The notes under the pieces are model-generated. The model was not told the DNA's origin and ran no database searches. It saw only the letters and a program-made list of their open reading frames with translations. Positions 1 through 7,466 of a stretch of 40,802 nt of DNA are shown here, one piece after another. A program made the position numbers and the translations under genes. Each line of letters begins with the position of its first letter. The first letter of the stretch is position 1. The stretch comes from Acinetobacter sp. A2 (GTDB lineage: Bacteria; Pseudomonadota; Gammaproteobacteria; Pseudomonadales; Moraxellaceae), in contig NZ_JAAZQX010000025.1 in NCBI RefSeq assembly GCF_012371325.1, positions 1 to 40,802 of the forward strand, in the 5' to 3' direction.

Positions 1-84
1 TATAGCGGTCATTTTGGACTGCTCAACATGTTAACTTTGGAGCAAGCAGTGACAATCCAAATACTTCATCAACAAGGCATTTAG
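1..84 (+). pseudogene. Remnant of IS21-family transposase istA (5' end only)
   Basis: An open frame runs from the window edge to a TAG at 82-84. From the ATG at 28 it reads MLTLEQAVTIQILHQQGI and then stops. This resembles the first helix of IS21-type IstA transposases, which normally continues into an HTH segment (SIRAIAREL-like). Here the homology ends at the stop, so only about 18 codons remain. The bases before the ATG (GCGGTCATTTTGGACTG) also resemble the repeated terminal sequences of IS21 elements. The stop overlaps the stop of the opposite-strand small gene. The family match is from memory of the motif, so this is a tentative call. Confidence 0.4.
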
Positions 85-347
85 TTGGGCACAGTGACTT
101 GACCATTCTGCGCATTAAAGTGAACAAAGCGTGGACAACCACCTTGAAAGTTCACCGTAAAATTACGCCAACCACGGTTGCCAGGATTGGTTTTATAAAG
201 ACATTGATAAACCCCACCGCCTGTATGACGTGCTTGAACAAGGTAGGATTCACTGGCTTGTGCAAACCAGCCTGCCTGCGCCAAAGATGCGCCTGCAAGT
301 AGTGATGAAATCAGGGTCGTTTTTAGGAAAGTTTTAAACATCATCAT
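81..347 (-). CDS. Small secreted protein of unknown function
   Basis: An 88-residue protein whose first residues (MMMFKTFLKTTLISSLLAGA) form a classic Sec signal peptide, with likely cleavage after SLAQA and before GWFAQ. The mature part is about 63 residues, rich in aromatic residues, Gly and Asn, and has two cysteines (in VYQCLYK and GGCPRF) that could form one disulfide in the periplasm or outside the cell. I start it at the first of three consecutive ATGs (345-347), which has an AAGAGAAA ribosome site just upstream; an in-frame extension to 410 has no such site and would bury the signal peptide. I do not recognise the family. It sits in decayed mobile DNA between an IS21 remnant and a tRNA-Ser. 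Confidence 0.7.
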   Translation of the reverse strand: MMMFKTFLKTTLISSLLAGASLAQAGWFAQASESYLVQARHTGGGVYQCLYKTNPGNRGWRNFTVNFQGGCPRFVHFNAQNGQVTVPN

Positions 348-381
348 TTTCTCTTTTTTATAGGCATCACTGGTCTTGGTC

Positions 382-811
382 TTAATCAGACACAGTGTTC
401 CCCATGTCATAAATGTTGGAATGAATATCTATGTTTTTTGAAGTGTTATAGACGATAAAGCACACAAATCTATGCCCCTCAAAACAGCATGAGAGATTCA
501 TCTTCATATCGGTAATATGTACTTGAAAAAGTTTTATTCTTAGAAAGTTATCGACACAGCGATGCATGGAATACACAGCATCAGGTCTAATCACCAATCG
601 GCACAAACATAAAAAAAGAGATATATAAAAGACGGTCTTGATGTAAGCGCATGGCGTACTCCTTGTGTGAAAGAGTTCTACCAGAATCACTGTCAATTGA
701 TGGTGGCAGAACGAGAAAGGGTTGACAGACTGACACACAAGAATCAGCACGCACAAGGCGTCCCTCCCTCGCCCTACCGCAACGAAGGGGGACGAACGAG
801 TTCGCCACCAA
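382..811 (-). pseudogene. Degenerate Ash/Icd-like phage-satellite ORF (tentative)
   Basis: From a TTG at 811 the reverse strand encodes 74 residues including CGRAREGRLVRADSC and GRTLSHKEYAMRLHQDR, stopping at 587. The layout (a basic leader, then LVRA, then a short conserved block before a second Met) recalls the Ash/Icd-like proteins of P4-type satellites. A second reverse frame covers 382-756, and its part below about 620 (VIRPDAVYSMHRCVDNFLRI onward) looks protein-like. One indel near 600 would join the two, so I read this as a frameshifted gene. No clear ribosome site is visible. The call comes from pattern memory only; it may be noncoding. Confidence 0.3.
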
Positions 812-1090
812 AAAATTACTTTTTTGATGTGCTTGTGTGTAAACGGTCTGTCAAAACCGACTGACGATGTAGGTCAGCAGGCTAAGGATAATCTGCACGC
901 TGTAGAGCGTCAAGCAAGCTAAATAAATGGGGAGTGAAAATATTTATAATTAAAAAATGTTTGAATAAGAATTTAGTTAGATTTAAATACAGCTTATTAA
1001 ACTATATTCCTTAATCTTCCAAATACCACCAAAAGAAATCAATCCAATCCAAAATTTGATGAGGGGTAGGTTGAGGGGTAAAACTACAGA
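812..1090. other. Gene-free island remnant next to tRNA-Ser
   Basis: I find no supportable gene between the degenerate ORF and the tRNA-Ser terminator. The left part (about 840-920) has higher G+C with several short self-complementary runs; the right part (920-1050) is very A/T-rich. Just before the terminator is a pair of direct repeats. The stretch reads like the eroded end of an element that inserted at the 3' end of the tRNA gene. Confidence 0.4.
1060..1080. repeat. Paired 9-bp direct repeats, candidate integrase arm sites
   Basis: TGAGGGGTA occurs at 1060-1068 and again at 1072-1080, a 12-bp period, about 55 bp from the 3' end of the tRNA-Ser gene. Closely spaced direct repeats beside a tRNA 3' end are the usual layout of arm-type binding sites for tyrosine integrases of P4-like elements. 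No integrase gene remains nearby, so the function is inferred. Confidence 0.4.
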
Positions 1091-1091
1091 C

Positions 1092-1122
1092 AAAAAAATA
1101 AGCCCTTGCAAATACAAGGGCT
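1092..1122 (-). terminator. Rho-independent terminator of tRNA-Ser
   Basis: AGCCCTTG (1101-1108) and CAAGGGCT (1115-1122) form a perfect 8-bp stem. On the reverse strand it is followed by a T-rich run (1092-1098). It lies 13 bases past the tRNA 3' end. Confidence 0.8.
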
Positions 1123-1134
1123 TATCTTAAAATT

Positions 1135-1224
1135 TGGCGGAAGCGGTGAGATTCGAACTCACGGAGGACTCACACCCTCGTCGGTTTTCAAGACCGGTGC
1201 ATTAAACCGCTCTGCCACGCTTCC
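1135..1224 (-). tRNA. tRNA-Ser(TGA)
   Basis: The reverse strand gives a 90-nt class II tRNA with an encoded CCA end. The acceptor stem pairs GGAAGCG with CGCTTCC. The anticodon loop is CTTGAAA with anticodon TGA, there is a long variable arm, and the T loop is GTTCGAATC. It reads UCA-family serine codons. Its 3' end faces the eroded mobile DNA on the left, which fits use as an integration site. Confidence 0.95.
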
Positions 1225-1234
1225 AATGGCGGCT

Positions 1235-1263
1235 ATCATATAAAGAAAAATTCAGCTTGGCAA
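1235..1263 (-). promoter_or_regulatory. Sigma-70 promoter of tRNA-Ser
   Basis: On the reverse strand TTGCCA (1258-1263) is followed after 17 bases by TATGAT (1235-1240). The predicted start lies a few bases before the mature tRNA 5' end at 1224. Confidence 0.7.
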
Positions 1264-1310
1264 ATATTTTCTAAAAATTATGCTTCAAATGTACAAAATA
1301 AAATCAAAAA

Positions 1311-1808
1311 TTAGCCATCTTGTGTGATTTCAGGCTTTTCATAACGTATTGAATTAATAAACCAGCTCTTTTTACCTAAAGGTGTGTGTACGTCTACTTC
1401 ATCATCTATCTGTTTAGACAGCAAAGCCCGTGCCATAGGAGATTCAATTGAAATATGCTGCGGGTGATGATCATAAATTTCATCTACTCCCACAATTCTT
1501 AGCGTCTTTTGCTCGCCTTGTTCATTTTCAATTTCGACCCACGCACCAAAATACACTTTCCCCTCTTGTTCAGGAGAAAAATCGACTATACGTAACTCTT
1601 CTAAACGCTTACCTAAGTACCGCACCCGACGGTCTATTTCACGCAACCTTTTCTTATTATAGTGGTAATCCGCATTTTCCGACCGATCGCCAAGGCTTGC
1701 TGCCCAGTTCACTTTTTTCGTGATTTCAGGTCGTTCTTCATGCCATAAATGTTGTAGTTCAGCGACCAGTTTATCGTGTCCAGAACGTGTAATTAAGTTA
1801 GATTTCAC
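1311..1808 (-). CDS. greB: Transcription elongation factor GreB
   Basis: GreB enters the secondary channel of RNA polymerase and stimulates cleavage of backtracked transcripts. The 165 residues match the family in length. The N-terminal coiled coil (about 1-75) carries the acidic tip in LGDRSENADYHYNKKRLREID, characteristic of GreB, and the C-terminal FKBP-like domain follows (about 80-158, ending near TPLGKKSWFINSIRYEKPE). The best start is a GTG at 1806-1808; no strong Shine-Dalgarno is visible, and the one nearby ATG is out of frame. The paralogue GreA lies at the other end of this window. The gene diverges from the MltF-like gene across a 364-bp gap with two palindromes. Confidence 0.95.
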   Translation of the reverse strand: MKSNLITRSGHDKLVAELQHLWHEERPEITKKVNWAASLGDRSENADYHYNKKRLREIDRRVRYLGKRLEELRIVDFSPEQEGKVYFGAWVEIENEQGEQKTLRIVGVDEIYDHHPQHISIESPMARALLSKQIDDEVDVHTPLGKKSWFINSIRYEKPEITQDG

Positions 1809-1880
1809 GGTGTTTTTGCTGCCATTTTTTTACATTTGGTTAACATCAATCGTCTATTTTATTGCATTTTTCTACACAAC

Positions 1881-1898
1881 TAAAGTTTATAAACTTTA
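1881..1898. promoter_or_regulatory. 18-bp perfect palindrome, candidate operator
   Basis: TAAAGTTTATAAACTTTA is perfectly self-complementary with no spacer. It lies 73 bp upstream of the greB start codon. It is A/T-rich, so some chance contribution is possible, but nine paired positions in a row in a divergent promoter region suggest a protein-binding site. Confidence 0.45.
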
Positions 1899-2019
1899 TT
1901 CCTCAATAAAATTAATATCTTATGTTACATTTTTCAAAAAATTGGTGTACAAAATTTGACATCCAAAAATTTCGTCTTTATTATTCGCACATCTTTTTAT
2001 ATTGTTCAATTTTTAACCC

Positions 2020-2036
2020 GTGTAGAAATTCTACAC
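2020..2036. promoter_or_regulatory. 17-bp palindrome, candidate operator
   Basis: GTGTAGAAATTCTACAC consists of 8-bp perfect arms around one central base. It lies 137 bp upstream of the MltF-like gene. The same half-site (TTCTACAC) recurs at 1870-1877 near greB, which argues for a shared regulator. No regulator gene adjoins it. Confidence 0.5.
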
Positions 2037-2172
2037 ATGTTTCCCTTTAATCCCAAGTCATTTTGAATGACGTCATGACTGCCCAACCCTTATTGAATTT
2101 ATCAAACTTGAAAAAGTTCAAGGCATGTTGCCTTTGCTTTTTAGGGCATAAATTACTTGTAGCGGAGCCAAC

Positions 2173-3288
2173 ATGCACAGTAGTTCAACGTCTGGGTCTA
2201 GGCTTAGCCTTCACTCATTTTTTAATCGTCTTCCTTTAAAAGTCCTTGCTTTAAGTACTGCATTTCTCCCATTTCACAGTATTAACGCAGGCAAAACGGC
2301 CCATCAGTTTGACAACGTCGTCAATCAAAATAAATTGACCGTCGTTTCAGTAGCCAATTCAACGACTGTCTTTAAAGATGGACAGCATTTACATGGCTTT
2401 GGTTATGACCTAGTGCGTAACTATGCCGAAAGCATGAATGTGAAACTCGAATTTAAAACTGTGAGCGACAATGCCACAGCTTTAAAATGGGTTTCTTCTG
2501 GTAAAGCCAACTTTGCGATGACCACATCGAGTATCCAAAGTATCGAAAATCAGCAACTCACTGCATTTTCTGCCAGTTGTGGCGATTTAAATACCCTAAA
2601 GCGTAATGGCTTGAATAGCGAGCTGAACTGGGTGTTTAAACACGCAGATGATCCACTGAGCCAAACTGCAAGTAACTTTGTTTGCCGTGGCAAACAAAAC
2701 GGTTCTATTAGTCAATTGGCTTCATTTTATAACCGTAATGTTGTTAAGCAAGAATCGTGGGATCTAATCCAGCGTGATTTGCGTAATCGTCTACCTTTAT
2801 ATAAGGCAAACTTTAAAAAGACAGCAACACAGTATGATTTGGACTGGCATCTTTTGGCAGCTATTGGTTATCAGGAATCTTACCTAAAACCTAATTCTGT
2901 ATCGCCAACGGGTGTGCGTGGCATTATGATGCTGACCAACAATACAGCCAAAGCAATGGGTGTCAGTAACCGTACCGATCCTGCTCAAAGTATTCAGGGT
3001 GGTGCCAAGTATTATGATCAGATGCTAAACCGCTATGATCATATTCCGTTCCCTGATCGTAACTGGTACGCACTGGTGGCTTATAACATGGGTCCAGGCG
3101 CAGTCAGTCAGATTCAGAAGCGAATTCGTGCGCAAGGTAAGAACCCAAATAACTGGGTGAACTTATATGCTTATTTAGACCGTAACAAAGCCAGCAATGG
3201 ACGTTATCGTCAAGCGGTGCAATACGTGACCCGTATTCGTGCTTATTTAGAGCATATTAAGACCACACCACAATTGGTTAACATCTAA
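2173..3288 (+). CDS. MltF-like lytic transglycosylase
   Basis: The protein probably cleaves the MurNAc-GlcNAc bond of peptidoglycan in the periplasm. A signal or anchor segment lies near residues 20-40 (LKVLALSTAFLPFHSINAG). Residues about 50-135 resemble the start of a solute-binding (SBP_bac_3) domain with GYDLVRNYAESMNV. The SLT catalytic domain covers about 215-365, with the general acid in AAIGYQES (E235), then SPTGVRGIMMLT and ALVAYNMGPGAV. At 371 residues it is much shorter than E. coli MltF (about 520), and the shortfall lies in the binding domain. GGAG sits 6 bases before the ATG. A terminator follows. Confidence 0.85.
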   Translation: MHSSSTSGSRLSLHSFFNRLPLKVLALSTAFLPFHSINAGKTAHQFDNVVNQNKLTVVSVANSTTVFKDGQHLHGFGYDLVRNYAESMNVKLEFKTVSDNATALKWVSSGKANFAMTTSSIQSIENQQLTAFSASCGDLNTLKRNGLNSELNWVFKHADDPLSQTASNFVCRGKQNGSISQLASFYNRNVVKQESWDLIQRDLRNRLPLYKANFKKTATQYDLDWHLLAAIGYQESYLKPNSVSPTGVRGIMMLTNNTAKAMGVSNRTDPAQSIQGGAKYYDQMLNRYDHIPFPDRNWYALVAYNMGPGAVSQIQKRIRAQGKNPNNWVNLYAYLDRNKASNGRYRQAVQYVTRIRAYLEHIKTTPQLVNI

Positions 3289-3339
3289 GTCGCTTAAATC
3301 GCAAATTTGATTTTGTAGCTTCTTATTTATAGCCCAAAT

Positions 3340-3376
3340 AAAAAAGCCTAGTTGATACGTCAGCTAGGCTTTTTTA
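3340..3376. terminator. Bidirectional terminator between the MltF-like gene and the SCP2 gene
   Basis: AAAAAAGCCTAG and CTAGGCTTTTTT form a 12-bp stem with A and T tails on the two sides, placed between convergent genes. Confidence 0.85.
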
Positions 3377-3422
3377 ATGCTGTAGCGGCAATAAATACCC
3401 ACTACAGCAGAAATGACTTTAA

Positions 3423-3806
3423 TTAAGCAGATTGCTCAAGAATCTTCTTAAACAAATCTTTTTGTTCTTGGCTTGGTTTTGCAGTTTGCAATGCCATTAA
3501 TTGTGACATATCACCCTGTACTTTGATTTTACCTGTCATGAAAGCCTGCATTGCAGCAGCCATATCAAATTCTAAGAATACTTTGCGTAAGGTTTCCGCA
3601 TCCATATTTAATGTTGTTTTCGCGTTGTCCGCCAAACCTTTTTGGATTTTACCGCCATCTAAAGACAACTCGGTGTTGCCTGCAGCATCAGTCACCACTA
3701 AGTTAATTGCTAGATTTGCCAATGCAGGAGGTAAATTTAAATCACCAGCTTGAGCCGTTAAGTTTTCTACAGTCGCAAACCAATCATCAGTTAAAAAAGC
3801 AGGCAT
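3423..3806 (-). CDS. SCP2 sterol-binding domain protein
   Basis: A 127-residue cytosolic protein that is essentially a single SCP2 (sterol carrier protein 2) fold. Diagnostic parts are LSLDGGKIQKGLADNAKTTLNMDAETL in the sheet region and FDMAAAMQAFMTGKIKVQGDMSQLMAL in the C-terminal lipid-pocket region. Bacterial members are thought to bind acyl chains or other hydrophobic ligands, but the ligand here cannot be told. The ATG has an AGGAAG ribosome site 5 bases upstream. It appears to be a single-gene unit, convergent with the MltF-like gene. Confidence 0.85.
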   Translation of the reverse strand: MPAFLTDDWFATVENLTAQAGDLNLPPALANLAINLVVTDAAGNTELSLDGGKIQKGLADNAKTTLNMDAETLRKVFLEFDMAAAMQAFMTGKIKVQGDMSQLMALQTAKPSQEQKDLFKKILEQSA

Positions 3807-3980
3807 GATTCTTCCTCAATATATTTGTGCATGTGTGTTGTCTATCCAGACACCATCATTATTAAGCTATTTTGCTTGATGATTGTTATAGCATGATAAC
3901 CTGAATAAAGGCTAAGAAATTTTGTACGGGACGTTCAGTTTTTGTATATTTAATACTTTATCAAATAAATCAATAGCATA

Positions 3981-4010
3981 AAAAAACACCAAGCCGAAGC
4001 TTGGTGTTTA
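3981..4010 (-). terminator. Terminator of ttcA
   Basis: AACACCAAGC and GCTTGGTGTT form a perfect 10-bp stem with a CGAA loop, followed on the reverse strand by a T run. It lies 33 bases past the ttcA stop. Confidence 0.85.
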
Positions 4011-4042
4011 TATTGAATCTAAGATTAACGCACTCTTTAAAC

Positions 4043-4963
4043 TTAGTCTGCAGCGTAGCCTAAATTGACCATATTGATGCGCTTGTTCTGCTCAGCAGCA
4101 TTTTGTTCAACCTGATCTGCAAAATCAAATACACGCTGGCTATCTAAAGCTTCAAAGTCAAATAATTCGCGATCTGCCAATTGGGATGGCGATACATTCT
4201 GCAAAGCACCAAAAATACTATGTAAACGCTTAGGATGCGCTTTATCCCACTCACGCAGCATGTCGTTAATAATCGCACGTTGTAAGTTTTCCTGTGAACC
4301 ACACAAGTTACACGGAATAATTGGGAATTTGCGCATTTCTGCATATTTGATGATGTCTTTTTCTTCCACATAAGCCAATGGACGAATCAACATATTTTTC
4401 TTGTCTGAAGAAAGTAGCTTTGGCGGCATCGCCTTTAAACTGCCCCCATGGAACAAGTTCAAGAAAAAAGTCGCCAAAATATCATCACGGTGATGTCCAA
4501 GCGCCACTTTGGTCGCACCAATTTCCTGTGCGAAGCCATAGAGCGAACCACGGCGCAAACGTGAACATACCGCACAATAGGTTTTTCCTTCAGGGGTTAA
4601 ACGCTTGGTGATGCTATAGGTGTCTTTTTCCAAAATATAATACGGAATGTTATTTTCTTCTAAATAACGCGGTAATACATCTTCAGGGAAACCAGGTTGC
4701 TTTTGGTCTAGGTTGACTGCCACCACATCAAAATTGATTGGCGCAATACGTTTAAACTGCAACATAATGTCCAGCAAGGTATAACTGTCTTTCCCGCCAG
4801 AAATACACACCATGACTTTATCGCCATCTTCAATCATATTGAAGTCACGAATCGCATGCCCGACTTGGCGACGCAGCTTTTTCAACAAACGATAATACGC
4901 AGAGCTGGTTGGGAGTTCTGGCTTGAAATTAAATCCTTGATCGGACTCAACGGGTGAGAACAT
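4043..4963 (-). CDS. ttcA: tRNA 2-thiocytidine(32) synthetase TtcA
   Basis: TtcA thiolates cytidine 32 of certain tRNAs, using ATP and an Fe-S cluster. The 306 residues show the PP-loop SGGKDS (55-60) and the cysteine pairs CAVC (C130/C133) and CNLC (C218/C221) that hold the cluster, plus ALGHHRDD. I start at the ATG at 4961-4963 (MFSPVES), because the family normally begins here; an upstream TTG at 4999 would add 12 residues with no better ribosome site. It is transcribed away from the 500-bp gap holding the DnaA-box-like cluster and ends at a strong terminator. Confidence 0.95.
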   Translation of the reverse strand: MFSPVESDQGFNFKPELPTSSAYYRLLKKLRRQVGHAIRDFNMIEDGDKVMVCISGGKDSYTLLDIMLQFKRIAPINFDVVAVNLDQKQPGFPEDVLPRYLEENNIPYYILEKDTYSITKRLTPEGKTYCAVCSRLRRGSLYGFAQEIGATKVALGHHRDDILATFFLNLFHGGSLKAMPPKLLSSDKKNMLIRPLAYVEEKDIIKYAEMRKFPIIPCNLCGSQENLQRAIINDMLREWDKAHPKRLHSIFGALQNVSPSQLADRELFDFEALDSQRVFDFADQVEQNAAEQNKRINMVNLGYAAD

Positions 4964-5463
4964 AGACGAGATTAACCCATGAAAAAAATTACCGCGCAAT
5001 TTTAGCCGATTCAGACCAACATCGCATCAAAAGAATGCAAATTCATCGGAATCAAAATTTTTGTCATCGGGCTGTATTGAACCGCATGTTATTTTGAACC
5101 TTCGCGTTCAGTTTTTCGGCAAGATGCTTATCTTTTGGACTTTTCCACAGTTTTCCACAAATCCTGTGGATAACTTTGTGGATTTAAAACAACTTGACAA
5201 GGCCTCTTGCCGATATTCTAAGGCTTCTCTTTAAATTGATCATTTTGTGATCATTTTTATTTTAAATAAAAATCAATGATTTAAGTGTGTCAAGCTAAGC
5301 CAATTAAAAAAAAATAAATATTTTTTTTGATTACTCTGTCAGCAATTTCGCTTGATTTTTTTCGCTACTCCTGTAAATGAATTTGTACAAAGTCTTTTCA
5401 TCTGTGAGATTTTTGTTAAACTCGTAACAACTGTTTGGGGACAGCTTTTAGTGTAATCACACC
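4964..5463. other. 500-bp noncoding region with DnaA-box-like cluster and A/T-rich tract
   Basis: No gene is seen between ttcA and the downstream lytic transglycosylase. The stretch holds four DnaA-box-like sites at 5141-5185. A strongly A/T-rich tract (about 5225-5345) follows, containing two TGATCA copies (5237-5242 and 5248-5253) and long A and T runs. The promoters of both divergent genes must also be here. The order of boxes next to an A/T-rich tract resembles an origin or a DnaA-titration site, but that is inference. Confidence 0.45.
5141..5185. promoter_or_regulatory. Cluster of four DnaA-box-like sites
   Basis: TTTTCCACA occurs at 5141-5149 and 5151-5159, both fitting the relaxed consensus TTWTNCACA. 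The reverse-strand site at 5165-5173 (TGTGGATAA) is the perfect strong box TTATCCACA. A fourth, weaker site in the same reverse orientation (TGTGGATTT) is at 5177-5185. The starts are 10 to 14 bp apart, close to helical phasing, with two boxes facing two. Confidence 0.65.
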
Positions 5464-6342
5464 ATGAAAAATAAAATGAAGGTTTTTTTACTGTGTTTTT
5501 TTGGATCTGTTAGTAGCATGCCATTGCTTACGGCTGCACATGCAGGTCAGATTTATATGTATAAAGACAATAATGGCAGCACCCTACTGACCAATCGTAA
5601 AAGTAACGACCGTTCCCTAAAAAAAGTTAAAGTCACCTATTACGCAGACAGCAATATTCACAGCTATCGCAACTGGGGTTCATCTGAAGCTTCAGTATTG
5701 CCAAGTTATAGCCGCAATAAAAATGCCTTTGACCATATTATTCAGCAAGCCGCACAACAACATGGCATCTCTGAAGGTTTAATTAAAGCGGTCATGCATA
5801 CCGAATCGGGCTTTAATGTAAACGCACGTTCCCCTGTTGGTGCGCAAGGTTTAATGCAGCTTATGCCTGCGACAGCACGTCGTTTTAATGTCAGCAATGC
5901 TTATGATCCGCATCAAAACATTATGGCGGGTGCAAAATATTTAGCATGGTTATTAAAACGCTTTAATGGCAATACCACCTTGGCCTTGGCAGGTTATAAC
6001 GCAGGTGAAGGCAACGTCGCAAAATACGGCGGTGTACCACCTTTTCGTGAAACACAGGACTACGTCCGTCGTGTTACCAGCCGCTATAGCAACCTATATG
6101 CCAATGGGGTGAGCGCTGGTAGCCCTCAAAATAATAATACTTCAAGCAGCAGTACTGCCCAAAATGCACAAATTATTGCGCAGTCAGATAATTATAGCGC
6201 CAGCAACCATCAAGTCAGCGTGAACAAACGCCCACAACGACAAATTATTATGGCTGCAGATGGTAGCTTTACCGATGCCCCAACGGGCTCTTATGCCACG
6301 GGCAATGCCACTGCATCGGCACGTATTTTCATTTCAGAATAA
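5464..6342 (+). CDS. Lytic transglycosylase with DUF4124-like N-terminus
   Basis: A secreted cell-wall enzyme of 292 residues. A signal peptide (about 1-27, ending AAHAG) is followed by a DUF4124-like segment (IYMYKDNNGSTLLTNRK, about 30-46). The SLT domain (about 88-200) has the catalytic Glu in AVMHTESGF (E114), then SPVGAQGLMQLMPATA and LALAGYNAGEGNV. The C-terminal 80 residues are Ser/Asn/Gln-rich and probably disordered. No clear Shine-Dalgarno precedes the ATG; a second ATG four codons later is also possible. It is the second SLT enzyme within 3.5 kb, but differs in architecture from the MltF-like one, so it is not a recent duplicate. Confidence 0.9.
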   Translation: MKNKMKVFLLCFFGSVSSMPLLTAAHAGQIYMYKDNNGSTLLTNRKSNDRSLKKVKVTYYADSNIHSYRNWGSSEASVLPSYSRNKNAFDHIIQQAAQQHGISEGLIKAVMHTESGFNVNARSPVGAQGLMQLMPATARRFNVSNAYDPHQNIMAGAKYLAWLLKRFNGNTTLALAGYNAGEGNVAKYGGVPPFRETQDYVRRVTSRYSNLYANGVSAGSPQNNNTSSSSTAQNAQIIAQSDNYSASNHQVSVNKRPQRQIIMAADGSFTDAPTGSYATGNATASARIFISE

Positions 6343-6464
6343 AGTCGATATTTTTGGTACAGTTTTATTATTTTTTCTTGAATTTTTAAGACATACACCG
6401 CATATTTAACGACATGATTTATTAACAAATCAGATTACATTTTCAATATAAGAGGATTTACTCA

Positions 6465-7370
6465 ATGATGCGGATTGGTTTGTTCTTGCTAACCAACCTC
6501 GCGGTACTGGTTGTAGCTGGCATAATTTTGTCACTCTTCGGTGTCGGTAGTTACCATGGCGCGGGTGGCTTAAACCTAGGCAACCTGTTGGTCATCTGTT
6601 TTGTCTTTGGTATGGTTGGCTCTTTAATTTCTCTATTCATGTCTAAATGGATGGCGAAAAAAACAACTGGGACTGAATTAATTGACCCAAATGCCCCTCG
6701 TAACCAAGCTGAAGCGTGGTTATTAAATGAAGTTGCACAATTGTCGCAACGTGCTGGTATTAAAATGCCAGAAGTGGGTATTTTCCCTTCTTATCAATCT
6801 AATGCTTTTGCAACGGGTTGGAACAAAAATGATGCTTTAGTGGCTGTATCTACTGGCTTGCTTGAGCGCATGAATAAAGATGAATTACGCGCGGTACTGG
6901 CACACGAAATTGGCCACGTTGCCAATGGTGACATGGTTACACTGGCACTGATTCAAGGTGTTGTGAACGCATTTGTTATGTTCTTTGCTCGTGTTGCAGG
7001 TGACTTTATTGACCGTAATGTCTTTGGTCGTGAAGATGGCGAAGCCCCAGGCTTAGCTTACTTTGCAATTACCATTGTATTAGATATTGTCTTTGGTATT
7101 TTGGCATCTTCAATTGTGATGTGGTTCTCGCGTCAACGTGAATACCGTGCAGATGAAGCAGGTGCACGTTTAGCAGGTAAACAAGCTATGATTTCTGCGT
7201 TATTGCGTTTACAAGCAGAGTCTGAAATGCCTGATGCTATGCCAAAAGAAATGAAAGCTTTTGCAATTTCTGCTGGTAAGGAACAAGGTTTTAGTTTGGC
7301 CGCATTGTTCCAAACTCACCCGAGCATTGAACAACGTGTTGCGGCATTACAACAATTAAACTTGCCTTAA
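6465..7370 (+). CDS. htpX: Inner-membrane zinc protease HtpX
   Basis: HtpX degrades misfolded membrane proteins alongside FtsH, which is also in this window. The 301 residues match the family. Two N-terminal membrane segments (about 4-24 and 38-60) come first. The zinc motif HEIGH (147-151) follows, with the third ligand region EYRADE (226-231), and two hydrophobic stretches lie between them. The C-terminal [12 protein letters not shown] motif is typical. AGAGGA precedes the first of two adjacent ATGs. A terminator follows within 60 bases, so it appears to be a single-gene unit. Confidence 0.97.
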   Translation: MMRIGLFLLTNLAVLVVAGIILSLFGVGSYHGAGGLNLGNLLVICFVFGMVGSLISLFMSKWMAKKTTGTELIDPNAPRNQAEAWLLNEVAQLSQRAGIKMPEVGIFPSYQSNAFATGWNKNDALVAVSTGLLERMNKDELRAVLAHEIGHVANGDMVTLALIQGVVNAFVMFFARVAGDFIDRNVFGREDGEAPGLAYFAITIVLDIVFGILASSIVMWFSRQREYRADEAGARLAGKQAMISALLRLQAESEMPDAMPKEMKAFAISAGKEQGFSLAALFQTHPSIEQRVAALQQLNLP

Positions 7371-7400
7371 GACTGTTCAACACATTGTGCTTTCACAACA

Positions 7401-7428
7401 AAAAAGCTTCCTTCGGGAAGCTTTTTTT
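7401..7428 (+). terminator. Terminator of htpX
   Basis: AAAAAGCTTCC and GGAAGCTTTTT form a stem closed by a TTCG tetraloop and followed by T residues. Confidence 0.9.
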
Positions 7429-7466
7429 ATGACTGCATGCAAGCCAAAAGCCAAACTTTACTTATT

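Larger units (their letters stand above)
1809..2172. promoter_or_regulatory. Divergent regulatory region between greB and the MltF-like gene
   Basis: This 364-bp A/T-rich gap holds no gene. It contains an 18-bp perfect palindrome (1881-1898), a 17-bp one (2020-2036), and a lone copy of the second palindrome's half-site, TTCTACAC, at 1870-1877. The lone half-site lies 62 bases upstream of the greB start. A TGACGTCA palindrome lies near 2068. Both divergent promoters must be in this stretch, although I cannot place them with certainty. Confidence 0.5.
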
